DNA of 64,000 nucleotides, from the NCBI RefSeq assembly GCF_000272475.1, contig NZ_AKFJ01000081.1, forward strand, positions 62,001-126,000. Reading direction: 5' to 3'. Numbering within the stretch: the stretch's first letter is position 1; each line of letters begins with the position of its first letter. Shown piece after piece: positions 35,441 through 44,395 of this stretch. The stretch is from Novosphingobium sp. Rr 2-17. GTDB taxonomy: Bacteria; Pseudomonadota; Alphaproteobacteria; Sphingomonadales; Sphingomonadaceae. Position numbers and translations under genes: made by a program. The notes under the pieces were generated by a model. It saw only the letters and a program-made list of their open reading frames with translations. It ran no database searches and had not been told where the DNA came from.

Positions 35441-36571
35441 TCAACCGCCATCGACGGCACGCCGACCCAGCGCTGGATCGTCGGTGAAAAATCCATCGAG
35501 GCCGGTCGCCAGATAGCGTTGGATTTCCGCGATACTGGCATCGGGGTTGCGCTCGCCATCGGCACTTTTGGCGAAGTCGGCCGCGATGAAGTGGTTTTCC
35601 GGACGGAACGTCCAGGTGCCCACCAGCAGCCCTGCCTTGTGCGCAGCCTCGACGATGCCGGTCGGGGCCGTCAGACGGTTCTGGGCATCGACGGGGATGA
35701 TCATCCGGGTGGCAGGGGCCAGCCAGTGCGCATACGTGGCGACTTGTGCTAGGCCCGCAGGCGTCAGCAGATCGGCCCAGCGGCGCGGATCGCCGGCTGC
35801 CACGAAATCGGCAGGTCGGCCATCGGGAGCGCCGACCAACTGCATCAGCTTGATGTTGGCATAGCGGGCCAGATCGCGGCGCAATTGCTTCAGGTTGGCG
35901 ACTTCGAAGCTTTGCACGATCAGCGGGGCGTGGCTGAGATAGTGGTGCGCCGCGACCGTGGCGATGAAGCGTCCTTCGAGCGGGAGGCCGATCCCGGCGA
36001 AATACGTGGAATGCTTGATTTCCGGGATCAAGCCTATCAAGCGCCCCCGTGCTGCCGATTCCGCCGCGACGAAATCGGCGATCTCGTCCAGCGTGACGAT
36101 TTGGAACTGCCCGTCGTAAGACTGGCTTTCCGGGCGCATCGCCCCCAGCCTTTCGCGGGCGCGCAAGGTCTTGATTTCGGCCAGGGTGAAGTCTTCGGTG
36201 AACCAGCCGGTGACGGTTTCGCCGTCGATCACTTTGGTGGTGCGGCGGGCGGCGAAGGCAGGGTGGGCTGCCACGTCACTGGTTTCGGCGATGTTGTTTT
36301 CATGGCGCGCGATCAGCACGCCGTCCTTGGTCGCCACCAGATCGGGCTCGACGAAATCGGCGCCATCGGCAATCGCTTTGGCATAGGAGGCCAGCGTGTG
36401 TTCTGGACGCAGCGCGCTGCACCCGCGATGGCCGATGACCAATGGTTTACGCAGACGGCTGGTTTTGGCGGTGTCTTGGGCGAGGACGGGCCCGCTCCCC
36501 ACCAGGAGGCCGGTCAGGGCCATACCGGTTCCAGTGCCCAGCAGGCGGCGGCGGGAGAGCGGGCTCATCAT
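35441..36571 (-). CDS. Glycerophosphodiester phosphodiesterase, exported
   Basis: 376 residues. N-terminal Tat-like signal (SRRRLLGTG, hydrophobic core, VLAQ cleavage). The GDPD domain shows GHRGCSALRPEHTLASY, FVEPDLVATKDG and RHENNIAET, the catalytic and metal residues of the GlpQ family, which splits glycerophosphodiesters to glycerol 3-phosphate and alcohol. GGGGA lies upstream of the start. It faces the glycan locus that encodes a CDP-glycerol-type transferase, so the substrate could be head groups of phospholipids or a glycerol-phosphate polymer. The second view is speculative. Confidence 0.88.
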   Translation of the reverse strand: MMSPLSRRRLLGTGTGMALTGLLVGSGPVLAQDTAKTSRLRKPLVIGHRGCSALRPEHTLASYAKAIADGADFVEPDLVATKDGVLIARHENNIAETSDVAAHPAFAARRTTKVIDGETVTGWFTEDFTLAEIKTLRARERLGAMRPESQSYDGQFQIVTLDEIADFVAAESAARGRLIGLIPEIKHSTYFAGIGLPLEGRFIATVAAHHYLSHAPLIVQSFEVANLKQLRRDLARYANIKLMQLVGAPDGRPADFVAAGDPRRWADLLTPAGLAQVATYAHWLAPATRMIIPVDAQNRLTAPTGIVEAAHKAGLLVGTWTFRPENHFIAADFAKSADGERNPDASIAEIQRYLATGLDGFFTDDPALGRRAVDGG

Positions 36572-36998
36572 GGTTTAGATCCCCAATGCGAGGGTGACGG
36601 AACTGGAAGGGTGACGGAACTGGCGCGCCGCGATCGGATAGACGCAGGTGTCATTTGTGATGATCTGTAGCTGCGTGATTGCTGAATTATGACTCGCTCT
36701 GATCGCCATGTCCGGTGCGAAGCATTCGTAGCGCTGCCGATCTGCCATCTCGGGCGTCCCGTGGCGATCGAAACATGTTAGCGACGTCGAAGCTGCATAG
36801 GTTGTCTGTCAGGCAGCGCGCGAAGAGATTGTAGGTGTGGCTTTGCTTTGGCAGGGGAGTCTCAAGCATTGGGCCTGCCTTGCCGGGTTGCAACCGCTAG
36901 AAAGTGCGCGCTTGCTGGGCATTCTCATTTGGTGGCAATGGGCACGAAAGGGATAGCCTATGTTCAAAATTCCCTGCGCCTGATCGGGATCGGCCTTT
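36572..36998. other. Divergent gap before the glycan locus
   Basis: 427 bases with no credible gene. Short frames here lack ribosome sites and protein-like composition. The stretch holds the leaders of the glycerophosphodiesterase gene and of the polysaccharide deacetylase-like gene. No clear dyad was seen. Confidence 0.5.
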
Positions 36999-37745
36999 AT
37001 GCAAGTTTCTGAAAAACGATTGCTGGTCTCGATCCACGATGTCGCGCCGTGCTTTGAAAGCCAGGTCGATCGTCTCGCCGATCTGGTCGAAGCGCGAGTG
37101 GGCAGGGCGCGGTATGCGATGCTGGTCGTGCCCGATCACTGGGGCCGCGCGCCGTTGTCTCAGGCACCTGCGTTTCAGGCCCGCCTGCGGGCGTGGGCGC
37201 AAAGCGGGATCGAGATGTTCGTCCATGGCTGGTTCCACCGCGATACGTCAGAACATAGCGGGGCGGCCAGCTTCAAGGCGCGGCACATGACGGCGGGCGA
37301 GGGGGAGTTCCTGGGCTTGTCTCACACCGATGCGCTGCAGCGGATGCGCGATGGTAAGGCGCTGGTCGAAGATATCATCGGCATGCCGGCGGCGGGTTTC
37401 ATCGCGCCTGCATGGCTCTATGGGCCTGGCGCCATGCAGGCTTTGGGTGAGTGCGGTTTCCCGCTGGCCGAAGATCATTTCCGCGTCTGGCGCCCCGGCC
37501 AGGAAGACGCGCCGCTGGCAAAGGGACCGGTGGTGACCTGGGCTTCGCGCAGCACCTTGCGGACGGCATCTTCGCTGGCCTTTGCCGCGCTGGCCCGGCC
37601 TGCGCTGCAACCATTGAAGACCCTGCGGCTGGCCGTGCATCCGGGCGACACCACCAAGCTATCGATCCTGCGCAGCGTCGATGCCACGCTTCGCGCCTTC
37701 TCTAGTCGCCACGTTCCCAGCCGCTATTGTGACTTGTTGGAATAA
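36999..37745 (+). CDS. DUF2334 polysaccharide deacetylase-like protein
   Basis: 248 residues. The N-terminal RLLVSIHDVAPCFESQV carries an Asp that corresponds to the metal-binding Asp of carbohydrate esterase 4-like folds, and EMFVHGWFHRD gives the two histidines. The C-terminal part is helical. DUF2334 proteins are thought to deacetylate glycans. No signal peptide, so it would act in the cytosol or needs another route. It opens the glycan locus on the plus strand, 60 bp before a GT4 glycosyltransferase, and probably acts on the same precursor. Confidence 0.78.
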   Translation: MQVSEKRLLVSIHDVAPCFESQVDRLADLVEARVGRARYAMLVVPDHWGRAPLSQAPAFQARLRAWAQSGIEMFVHGWFHRDTSEHSGAASFKARHMTAGEGEFLGLSHTDALQRMRDGKALVEDIIGMPAAGFIAPAWLYGPGAMQALGECGFPLAEDHFRVWRPGQEDAPLAKGPVVTWASRSTLRTASSLAFAALARPALQPLKTLRLAVHPGDTTKLSILRSVDATLRAFSSRHVPSRYCDLLE

Positions 37746-37805
37746 AGTTGTCATTATGACGATATAACGGGTGCGGAACTCGGCGAGGGGTGGAGTCTGA
37801 GGAGC

Positions 37806-38969
37806 ATGACAGAGCCTTTGCGGATAGCGATACCCATTCACAGCTTCGAGCCAGGCGGCGTCGAGCGTGTGGCGCTCAACCTCGCTGAGCACTGGCAGCA
37901 GACCGGCCACGACGTCGTGATCGTTTTGGGGCGGGACGAAGGGCTGGATCGCGGGCGGCTTTCTGGCAGCCTCGCCTACCGCCTTGTCCCTAGCCGGGTG
38001 CCTACTGCAAAGTTCGAGACTTTGTGGATGATCTGGTGCTTCTTGCGACACCTGACGCGCGAGCGGACGGACGTGATCTTCTGCCCCGGTAATACGTATG
38101 CGGTCGTCTGCGTCGCTATGCGGCTGCTGCTGGGTGATCGTTGCCCGCCGATCGTCAGCAAAGTCAGCAACGACCTGGTTCGCCGAGACAAGTCGTCGCT
38201 GCGTCGCCGGGTGTACCGCGTGTGGCTGCGCGTACAGGGCATGACTGTCGACCGCTTCGTCGCCTTGGCCGAGCCGATGCATGGCGAGATCGTAGAAGCG
38301 ATGAGTGTGGGCGCGCATCGGGTTACGACGATCCACGATCCTGCCATGACCAGGCGTCGGTTCGATCGACTGGCCGCCATCCCACGCCACCGAACCGATC
38401 GCTACGGCTATCGCTTTCTGGCCCTTTCGCGCCTTGTTCCCCAGAAGAACCTGGAAGTCATGCTGCGCGCTTTTGCCGCCGGCTTTCGTCCGGGCGATGA
38501 ACTGACGATCGTGGGTGACGGCCCGGAGCGTCGCAAGCTCGAAACTCTGGCGCGTCGCTTGTCGATCGAAACGCACGTCAGGTTTCTTGGTCACGTCACC
38601 GAGCCCGATCCCTACTTGCGCGATGCCGACTGCCTTCTTTTGTCGTCCAACTACGAGGGCGTTCCCGCTGTCATGCTCGAGGCCATCGCCGCCGGCTTGC
38701 AGATCCTTGCCACCGATTGCTCTTCGAGCATGCAGGCGTTGGCAGGGCGCGGCACGCGGGCAACGCTGGTGCCGGTCGGCGATGTCGATGCGATGGCGCA
38801 AGAAATCGCGAGGGCCGACGAACTTCCGCACCTGGGCCCCGATCAGCGCGAATATGCCGCGCGCTTTACCGTCGAGGCCGCCGCCGGCGCATACGTGGCA
38901 ACGATGCGCCGCGCGATGGCATCGGCCCGCCATACGCAAGTCCTGATGGCCTCCTCGCCCCAGCGTTAA
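37806..38969 (+). CDS. Glycosyltransferase family 4
   Basis: 387-residue GT-B enzyme. N-terminal IHSFEPGGVERVALNLAEHW is the acceptor-domain glycine loop. The C-terminal donor domain begins YRFLALSRLVPQKNLEVML, and the EX7E motif is in SNYEGVPAVMLEAIAAG. It would transfer an activated sugar to a lipid-linked glycan on the cytosolic face. First of three GT4 genes in the locus. Donor and acceptor unknown. Confidence 0.88.
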   Translation: MTEPLRIAIPIHSFEPGGVERVALNLAEHWQQTGHDVVIVLGRDEGLDRGRLSGSLAYRLVPSRVPTAKFETLWMIWCFLRHLTRERTDVIFCPGNTYAVVCVAMRLLLGDRCPPIVSKVSNDLVRRDKSSLRRRVYRVWLRVQGMTVDRFVALAEPMHGEIVEAMSVGAHRVTTIHDPAMTRRRFDRLAAIPRHRTDRYGYRFLALSRLVPQKNLEVMLRAFAAGFRPGDELTIVGDGPERRKLETLARRLSIETHVRFLGHVTEPDPYLRDADCLLLSSNYEGVPAVMLEAIAAGLQILATDCSSSMQALAGRGTRATLVPVGDVDAMAQEIARADELPHLGPDQREYAARFTVEAAAGAYVATMRRAMASARHTQVLMASSPQR

Positions 38970-39010
38970 TCGCTCCGGTCCGGCGCTCTTCCACTCTCAA
39001 GGAACATACT

Positions 39011-39955
39011 GTGCTCCATTCCGCATCCCTTTCTAGCGCGATCGGTGCCCCTAAGGCTGAACGGCCCAACGTCTTGCTGCGTGCGCAAGACAAAGTGTCG
39101 TGGAAGCGGCGAACCGCGTTGCTGCCGGTGCTGTTCTCGATCCTGATAGCGCTGGGCGTGGTGCTCGAGCTGCGCGGAATGGACATGGGCAAAGTCCTGG
39201 CGATGGTGCCGCGGGACGCCGCGTTCTGGGTGGTCTTCGCCATCAGCTATCTGGCCGGCCCCGCCAGTGAATGGATCATCTACCGTCGGCTCTGGCAGCT
39301 TCCGGTGGAAGGCTTCGCCGCGCTGCTGCGCAAACTGGTGTGCAACGAATTGCTGCTGGGCTATCTGGGTGAGGCTTATTTCTACACATGGGCACGCCAG
39401 CGCAGCGCGATGACGGCAGCGCCGTTCGGGGCGATCAAGGACGTGTCGATCCTGTCGGCCATGACCGGCAACGCGGTGACGCTGATCCTGCTGCTGGCGC
39501 TGTGGCCCATGCTGAGTTCGACCACCATCGGCTTCGAGAACCGGGCAGTCCTGCTGTCGTTGTCGGTCGTACTGGCGACTTCGATAGTGGCCATGGCGTT
39601 CCGCCGCCGGATCTTCTCGCTGAGCCGGGACACTTTGTACTTCATCACTGGCATGCACCTGGCGCGCATCGTTGTCGCCACGCTGCTGTCGGCGGTGTTG
39701 TGGCACATGGTGCTGCCCACGGTGCCGGTCTCCTGGTGGCTGCTGCTGGCGACCCTGCGCCTGCTGATCTCGCGCCTGCCGTTCATTCCGAACAAGGACG
39801 TGGTGTTTGCCGGGGTCGCGGTCCTGACGCTTGGCCATGAGACCAACATCGCCGCGCTCATGACGATGATGGCCTCGGCGATCCTGCTGGTACACTTGCT
39901 GCTCGGCCTGGCGCTTGTGGTGAACGATCTGCTGCGCCGCGCGGTGCGTGCGTGA
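39011..39955 (+). CDS. Multi-pass membrane protein, unknown function
   Basis: About 314 residues with seven to eight predicted membrane helices and short loops; the N-terminal 30 residues are hydrophilic. The GTG at 39011 follows AAGGAAC by 7 nt. No domain is recognised with certainty. Overall layout and the motif LVCNELLLGYLGEAYFYTWA recall the lysylphosphatidylglycerol synthase/UPF0104 membrane fold, but this is weak. The stop overlaps the next gene (TGATG), so it is translated with the DUF2141 protein. In the glycan locus it could export or decorate the polymer. Confidence 0.6.
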   Translation: MLHSASLSSAIGAPKAERPNVLLRAQDKVSWKRRTALLPVLFSILIALGVVLELRGMDMGKVLAMVPRDAAFWVVFAISYLAGPASEWIIYRRLWQLPVEGFAALLRKLVCNELLLGYLGEAYFYTWARQRSAMTAAPFGAIKDVSILSAMTGNAVTLILLLALWPMLSSTTIGFENRAVLLSLSVVLATSIVAMAFRRRIFSLSRDTLYFITGMHLARIVVATLLSAVLWHMVLPTVPVSWWLLLATLRLLISRLPFIPNKDVVFAGVAVLTLGHETNIAALMTMMASAILLVHLLLGLALVVNDLLRRAVRA

Positions 39956-40497
39956 TGGCACGGGCATGGATCATGGCGCCTTGCCTGCTGGTTGCGGGCC
40001 TGATGGTGACGGCGGCAGTGCTGCCACCGTCCTCGCCCGAGCTGGGCAAGAAGGAGGGCGAGTGCCATGCGGACGAGATGGGCTCTTCGTTCATGGTGAC
40101 GGCGGTTGGAATGAAGGACCGCCAGGGCGACCTGAAGCTGGAAGTCTATCCCGCCAACGACCAGGATTTTCTGGCCGATGACAATGCGCTGGTGGCTGCA
40201 GGCAAAGTCTTCCGCCGCGTGGAAATTCCGGTGCCGCAAGCGGGGCCCGTTCACATGTGCATCCGAGTACCGGGGCCCGGCACTTACGCCGTGATGCTGC
40301 TCCACGATCGGGACAGTAACCACAAGTTCGGCTGGACCATCGACGGCATCGGCTTTTCGGGCAATCCCAGGCTGGGGTGGAGCAAACCGAAAGCCGCTAA
40401 AGTCGCGACTGTTGCCGGCGTTGGTCCGACGCCGCTTTCGATCGTCTTGAACTACCGCAACGGGCTGGGCGTCGCCCCGCTCTCTCGAAAGGTCTGA
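39955..40497 (+). CDS. DUF2141 domain protein, exported
   Basis: 180 residues. A hydrophobic N-terminal segment (MAPCLLVAGLMVTAAVL) is a signal or anchor. The mature region has the DUF2141 pattern: GDLKLEVYPAND near the start, VPGPGTYAVMLLHDRDSNHKFGWTI in the middle, and a beta-rich end. The fold is predicted immunoglobulin-like or beta sandwich; function unknown. The start overlaps the previous stop. An in-frame GTG one codon earlier is possible. It probably belongs to the glycan-export unit. Confidence 0.75.
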   Translation: MARAWIMAPCLLVAGLMVTAAVLPPSSPELGKKEGECHADEMGSSFMVTAVGMKDRQGDLKLEVYPANDQDFLADDNALVAAGKVFRRVEIPVPQAGPVHMCIRVPGPGTYAVMLLHDRDSNHKFGWTIDGIGFSGNPRLGWSKPKAAKVATVAGVGPTPLSIVLNYRNGLGVAPLSRKV

Positions 40498-40500
40498 TCC

Positions 40501-41655
40501 GTGAAGATCGTCGACGTCTGCGCATTCTACAGCCCTCAGGGCGGCGGCGTGCGGACTTATATCGAGCAGAAGCTGCGGATCGGGCCACAATTGGGCCACG
40601 AGATCGTCGTGATCGTTCCGGGCGAGCGCCATGAGGTCATCGAGCGCGGTCCCGGTGCGCGGATCGTTTCACTGCCGTCTCCCCGGTTTCCGCTCGATCG
40701 CAAGTATGGCTATTTCGCCGACGAAGGCGTGCTGCATGCCGCCCTCGATGCCGAGAAGCCCGATGTGGTCGAAGTGTCTTCGCCTTGGCGCAGTCCGTCC
40801 ATGGTCGCTCGCTGGCAGGGATCGGCGCGGCGCAGCTTGGTGATGCATGCCGATCCGCTTTCGGCCTACGCCTATCGCTGGTTCGAGCCGGTTCTCTCAC
40901 GCTCGCACATCGATCGCGGCTTCGAGCTTTATTGGGAACATCTGCGCCACTTGGGCCAGGCATTCGACATGACCGTGTGCGCCAACCACGATCTGGCGGG
41001 CCGGCTGCGCGACGGCGGCGTGGCTGGGGTTTGCGTCCATCCGCTGGGCGTGGAAACCGGCGTGTTCACGCCTGAGCAGCGCGATCCCGAACTGCGTGCC
41101 CGCCTGCTGGAGTTGTGCGGGTTGGATCAGAACGCCCGCCTGCTGGTAGCCGCAGGCCGATTGGCGCCGGAAAAGCGCTGGCCGATGGTGGTGGACGCTG
41201 TCGCTGCGGCCAGCCAGCAAACGCCGGTCGGACTCGTTCTGTTTGGCGAAGGGCGCGAGAAGCGGGCGATCCGCAGCGCCATCGGCGGCAATCCACACGT
41301 CCGGCTGTTCGAGCCCGAGCGCGACCGTACCGCCTTTGCCGCGATCCTGGCGAGCGCGGACGCGGTGGTTCACGGCTGCGAGGCCGAGACGTTCTGCATG
41401 GTCGGCGCCGAGGCGCGCGCCAGCGGCACCCCCGTGATTGTCCCCGATTGCGGGGGCGCAGCGGATCATGCTCGGAATGCTGGCAGTCTGACTTACAAGG
41501 CCGGCAATCGGTTCTCGCTAACGAACGCTATTGTGAAATTCTGTGAGCAGCGGCAGGGGGCGCGCAGCGCCAGCTGGGTCGTCAGCAACGTCCAACATTT
41601 CGAGGGACTGTTTGCTGACTACGGCCACATAGTGCGTAGGTCGAAAGCTGCATGA
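40501..41655 (+). CDS. Glycosyltransferase family 4
   Basis: 384 residues beginning with GTG, 3 nt after the previous stop. N-terminal FYSPQGGGVRTYIEQKLRIG is the acceptor-domain loop. LLVAAGRLAPEKRWPMVVDA starts the donor domain and the EX7E motif is CEAETFCMVGAEARASG. It is a cytosolic GT-B sugar transferase, likely adding a sugar to the growing repeat unit. Distinct in sequence from the GT4 enzymes at 37806 and 44396. Confidence 0.87.
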   Translation: MKIVDVCAFYSPQGGGVRTYIEQKLRIGPQLGHEIVVIVPGERHEVIERGPGARIVSLPSPRFPLDRKYGYFADEGVLHAALDAEKPDVVEVSSPWRSPSMVARWQGSARRSLVMHADPLSAYAYRWFEPVLSRSHIDRGFELYWEHLRHLGQAFDMTVCANHDLAGRLRDGGVAGVCVHPLGVETGVFTPEQRDPELRARLLELCGLDQNARLLVAAGRLAPEKRWPMVVDAVAAASQQTPVGLVLFGEGREKRAIRSAIGGNPHVRLFEPERDRTAFAAILASADAVVHGCEAETFCMVGAEARASGTPVIVPDCGGAADHARNAGSLTYKAGNRFSLTNAIVKFCEQRQGARSASWVVSNVQHFEGLFADYGHIVRRSKAA

Positions 41656-41717
41656 GACGATGAATTTTTTCTGCCATAAGCAGTGCGGGTAAAGGTGTGG
41701 GAAGGAGTCGATACAAC

Positions 41718-42911
41718 ATGCGGATCGGTTTCCTGTTCAACCACGATCAGATCCACCAGGTTGCCCACAGCCTCCCCATCGCTCTGGGCCTCCTGGAAAT
41801 CGGATTCAGTGGCGAAATCGTGGTCGCCACGACCAACGCGGCGCTTGCTGCAGAAGTGCGGCGAATTGGCGGCGACCACATCGGCACGAGCATCGAGCAT
41901 GTGCAGCTTGACCCGTCTCCGCTTTCCCGGCGCATGGATGCGTTGCTGGGCAAAGTGGTCCCGGCGGGCAAGCTGCTGATCTATCGCGACAACCTAGCGT
42001 TCTTTCGCAGTCTCGATGTTTTGGTGGTGGCGGAAAAAACCTCGCTGATCCTCAAGAAGCGCTATGGCCTGACGAACCTCGGCATCGTCCACACCCGCCA
42101 CGGTGCGGGAGATCGCGCGATCGGCTTCGACAAGGCCAGCGCGTGCTTCGATCACGTCCTGTGTTCGGGCCCCAAGATTCGCGACCGGCTCATCCGCGAA
42201 ACCGGCGTGCACCCGGATAACGTGACGATCGTCGGCTATCCCAAGTTCGATCTGGTCAGCCAAACTCCCAAGGTCCGCTTCCTGCCCACCGCCGGGCAAG
42301 TCGTGATGTACAACCCCCATCCCTCGCCGCACTTGTCCTCCTGGTATCGGGATGGTCGCGGTGTATTCGAACAATTCCTGGGCCGTAGCGACTTCGGGCT
42401 GCTGTTCGCGCCGCACGTGATGCTGTTCCAACGCCAGTTCGTGGTCTCGATAGACAGGCTGACGGTCGACAAGCCAGGCAAGATACCCGAGCGCTTGCTG
42501 CGGGGGGAAAACATCAAGGTGGACCTGGGCAGCAGGGCATCGACCGACATGAGCTATACGCGCTCGGCGGACATCTATCTGGGGGATGCCAGCAGCCAGG
42601 TCTATGAGTTCCTCCAGCAGCCACGGCCCTGTATCTTTTTGAACAGCCATGGCCATCAATGGCAAGGCGATCCCAACTTCCAGCACTGGACTGCCGGCGA
42701 AGTCATCACCAGCTCCCATCAATTGCCCGCAGCTCTTGAACGGGCGGATGCGCTCCATGCGGATCGTTACCGGGCGGTCCAGGAAGACTTGTTTGCGCAA
42801 AGCTTCGATTTGACGAATACGCCCTCGTCGATCCGCGCGGCGCAGGCTGTGTCCGCCTTTGTGGAACGGCATCGTCGCGGCAATCGACACCTCAGGCTGG
42901 TGCCTGCTTAG
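41718..42911 (+). CDS. CDP-glycerol glycerophosphotransferase-like protein
   Basis: 397 residues of the GT-B-like TagB/TagF type. Visible features are the early IVHTRHGAGDRAIGF loop, VTIVGYPKFD, then NPHPSPHLSSW, and the C-terminal YLGDASSQVYEFLQQPRPCIF, matching the DxSSxxxEF..kP pattern that binds the nucleotide in glycerophosphotransferases. The ATG at 41718 follows GGAG by about 11 nt. Family members transfer glycerol phosphate, ribitol phosphate or sugars to lipid-linked glycan. In a Gram-negative this hints at a teichoic acid-like substituent. It sits between GT4 and the flippase. Confidence 0.8.
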   Translation: MRIGFLFNHDQIHQVAHSLPIALGLLEIGFSGEIVVATTNAALAAEVRRIGGDHIGTSIEHVQLDPSPLSRRMDALLGKVVPAGKLLIYRDNLAFFRSLDVLVVAEKTSLILKKRYGLTNLGIVHTRHGAGDRAIGFDKASACFDHVLCSGPKIRDRLIRETGVHPDNVTIVGYPKFDLVSQTPKVRFLPTAGQVVMYNPHPSPHLSSWYRDGRGVFEQFLGRSDFGLLFAPHVMLFQRQFVVSIDRLTVDKPGKIPERLLRGENIKVDLGSRASTDMSYTRSADIYLGDASSQVYEFLQQPRPCIFLNSHGHQWQGDPNFQHWTAGEVITSSHQLPAALERADALHADRYRAVQEDLFAQSFDLTNTPSSIRAAQAVSAFVERHRRGNRHLRLVPA

Positions 42912-43006
42912 ACAGCGCTCCCAAAGGCCGCCACGCAAGAGCGTGCACATTCCGGCCAAAAGGGGGGGCTGGTCAGGTCGGGCGACAAACCGCTAAAGGC
43001 GCGACT

Positions 43007-43057
43007 ATGATCGCGATGCCTCACCTCGTGCCTAACCCCTTGCTGCCGCTTCCATGA
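43007..43057 (+). other. Possible leader peptide coupled to the flippase gene
   Basis: A 16-codon frame (MIAMPHLVPNPLLPLP) with AAAGG 7 nt upstream (42995-42999). Its stop overlaps the flippase ATG as ATGA. The flippase itself has no Shine-Dalgarno sequence, so translation could depend on re-initiation from this frame. No database check possible; it may be chance. Confidence 0.3.
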
Positions 43058-44385
43058 CAGACCGGCCCACTGGCAGGGTCCGCCGCATCTTCGCCAGCCT
43101 GGGCCTGGTATTGAGTGGCAAGGCAGGCGCGGGAATCCTCAGCCTTGGCTATCTGGTGCTTGCCGCCCGCTATCTGGGGCCGAAGGATTACGGCGTGCTG
43201 GTCCTCGTCCACGCTTACGTAACGGCGGTGTGCGGCGTCATCGAATTTCCCTCCTGGCAGGCGATCGTACGCTACGGGGCCGAGGCGAACAGCAAGGGCG
43301 AGGCCCATCGCCTTTCGCGATTGCTGCGGTTCGGGGCCAAGGTCGAACTGGCCGGCGGTGCCTGTGCCGTCGTGGCGGCGATGGCGCTGGTGCCGTTCGT
43401 CGGGCCCCATCTGGGCTGGTCGGCCAAGGCCATGGCGTTCGCGCCCTACTATTCCTTTGCGGTGCTGGGTTCGGTGCGCTCCACGCCCACGGGATACCTG
43501 CAATTGTGCGGGCGGTTCGATCTGCTGGGCTTGCACAGCCTTGTCCAACCCGCTGTGCGGCTGATCGGCACGCTCATCGTCATCGGCTGTGGGTGGGGCG
43601 TCAAATCGTTCCTGTTCGCCTGGCTGCTGGCGGCGATGGCTGAATTCGCGGCGATGTGGGGAATGGGCTTATGGATCGCGGCGCGCCGTATGGGCGCTGT
43701 CATCTTGCGGCCCGAGCCTGGCCGGGTCACCGAAGAAAACGCGGGCATCTGGCGCTTTTTGCTGGCCAGCAATGCCGACGTCACCCTCAGCGACCTGACG
43801 GGCCGGGTTGCGCCGCTGGTGATCGGCTGGGTGATGGGGCCGGCGATGGCGGGTCTCTTTGCGGTGGCCCAGCGCGCCACGGTGATCCTGGCGCAGCCGG
43901 CGCAGATCCTGGGCAGCACCTCCTATGCCGAACTCGCACACATCGTCGCAGGTGGCCACGGCGGCAAGGCGTTGCGCCAGACACTGTTGAAGGTTGTCGG
44001 CATCGCCTTGCTAGCGGCAGTCCCGGTCGTGCTGATCGTGGGGCTATTCCCTTCGCAGATCATCCATTTGATGGCCGGTTCCGCATACGGTGCGGCGGCT
44101 GGCGTGATGATTGCTCTGGTCGCCGCCAGGGCCGTTTCGCTGATTGGGCCGCCATGCACCTCGGCGCTGACCGCGCTGGGCCACCCAGCCCGCTCGATGT
44201 GGGCGAACTTGCTGTCCAGCCTGGCGTTCCTGCCGCTGTTGCCCTGGCTGTTGCACCACTTCGGTTTGCTGGGCGCGGGCATCCAGGCGATCGCCCAAGC
44301 GGTTGCCGCCAGCGCCTTGCTCGCCATCCTGGTCTGGCGCACGAGCGGCCAGCAGGTGAGCGGCCAGCAGGCGAGCAGCCAGTGA
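43054..44385 (+). CDS. Oligosaccharide flippase (Wzx-type, MOP superfamily)
   Basis: 443 residues, about 12 membrane helices. LSGKAGAGILSLGYLVLAAR at the N-terminus and the repeated domain organisation match polysaccharide transporter family members that flip lipid-linked repeats. The C-terminal tail is a short imperfect repeat rich in Ser, Gly and Gln (SGQQVSGQQASSQ). The gene lies between the glycerophosphotransferase-like and the last GT4, and probably exports the product of this locus. No clear ribosome site of its own: a small upstream frame overlaps its start. Confidence 0.85.
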   Translation: MTDRPTGRVRRIFASLGLVLSGKAGAGILSLGYLVLAARYLGPKDYGVLVLVHAYVTAVCGVIEFPSWQAIVRYGAEANSKGEAHRLSRLLRFGAKVELAGGACAVVAAMALVPFVGPHLGWSAKAMAFAPYYSFAVLGSVRSTPTGYLQLCGRFDLLGLHSLVQPAVRLIGTLIVIGCGWGVKSFLFAWLLAAMAEFAAMWGMGLWIAARRMGAVILRPEPGRVTEENAGIWRFLLASNADVTLSDLTGRVAPLVIGWVMGPAMAGLFAVAQRATVILAQPAQILGSTSYAELAHIVAGGHGGKALRQTLLKVVGIALLAAVPVVLIVGLFPSQIIHLMAGSAYGAAAGVMIALVAARAVSLIGPPCTSALTALGHPARSMWANLLSSLAFLPLLPWLLHHFGLLGAGIQAIAQAVAASALLAILVWRTSGQQVSGQQASSQ

Positions 44386-44395
44386 TGGCGGGACG

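Noticed and set aside
36687..36893. 68-codon minus-strand frame between glycerophosphodiesterase and glycan locus
   Set aside because: No ribosome site or recognisable protein features.
42961..42968. Run of seven G as a phase-variation tract
   Set aside because: It is outside any coding frame and not within a recognisable promoter. A similar run at 49027-49033 shows such tracts are chance here.
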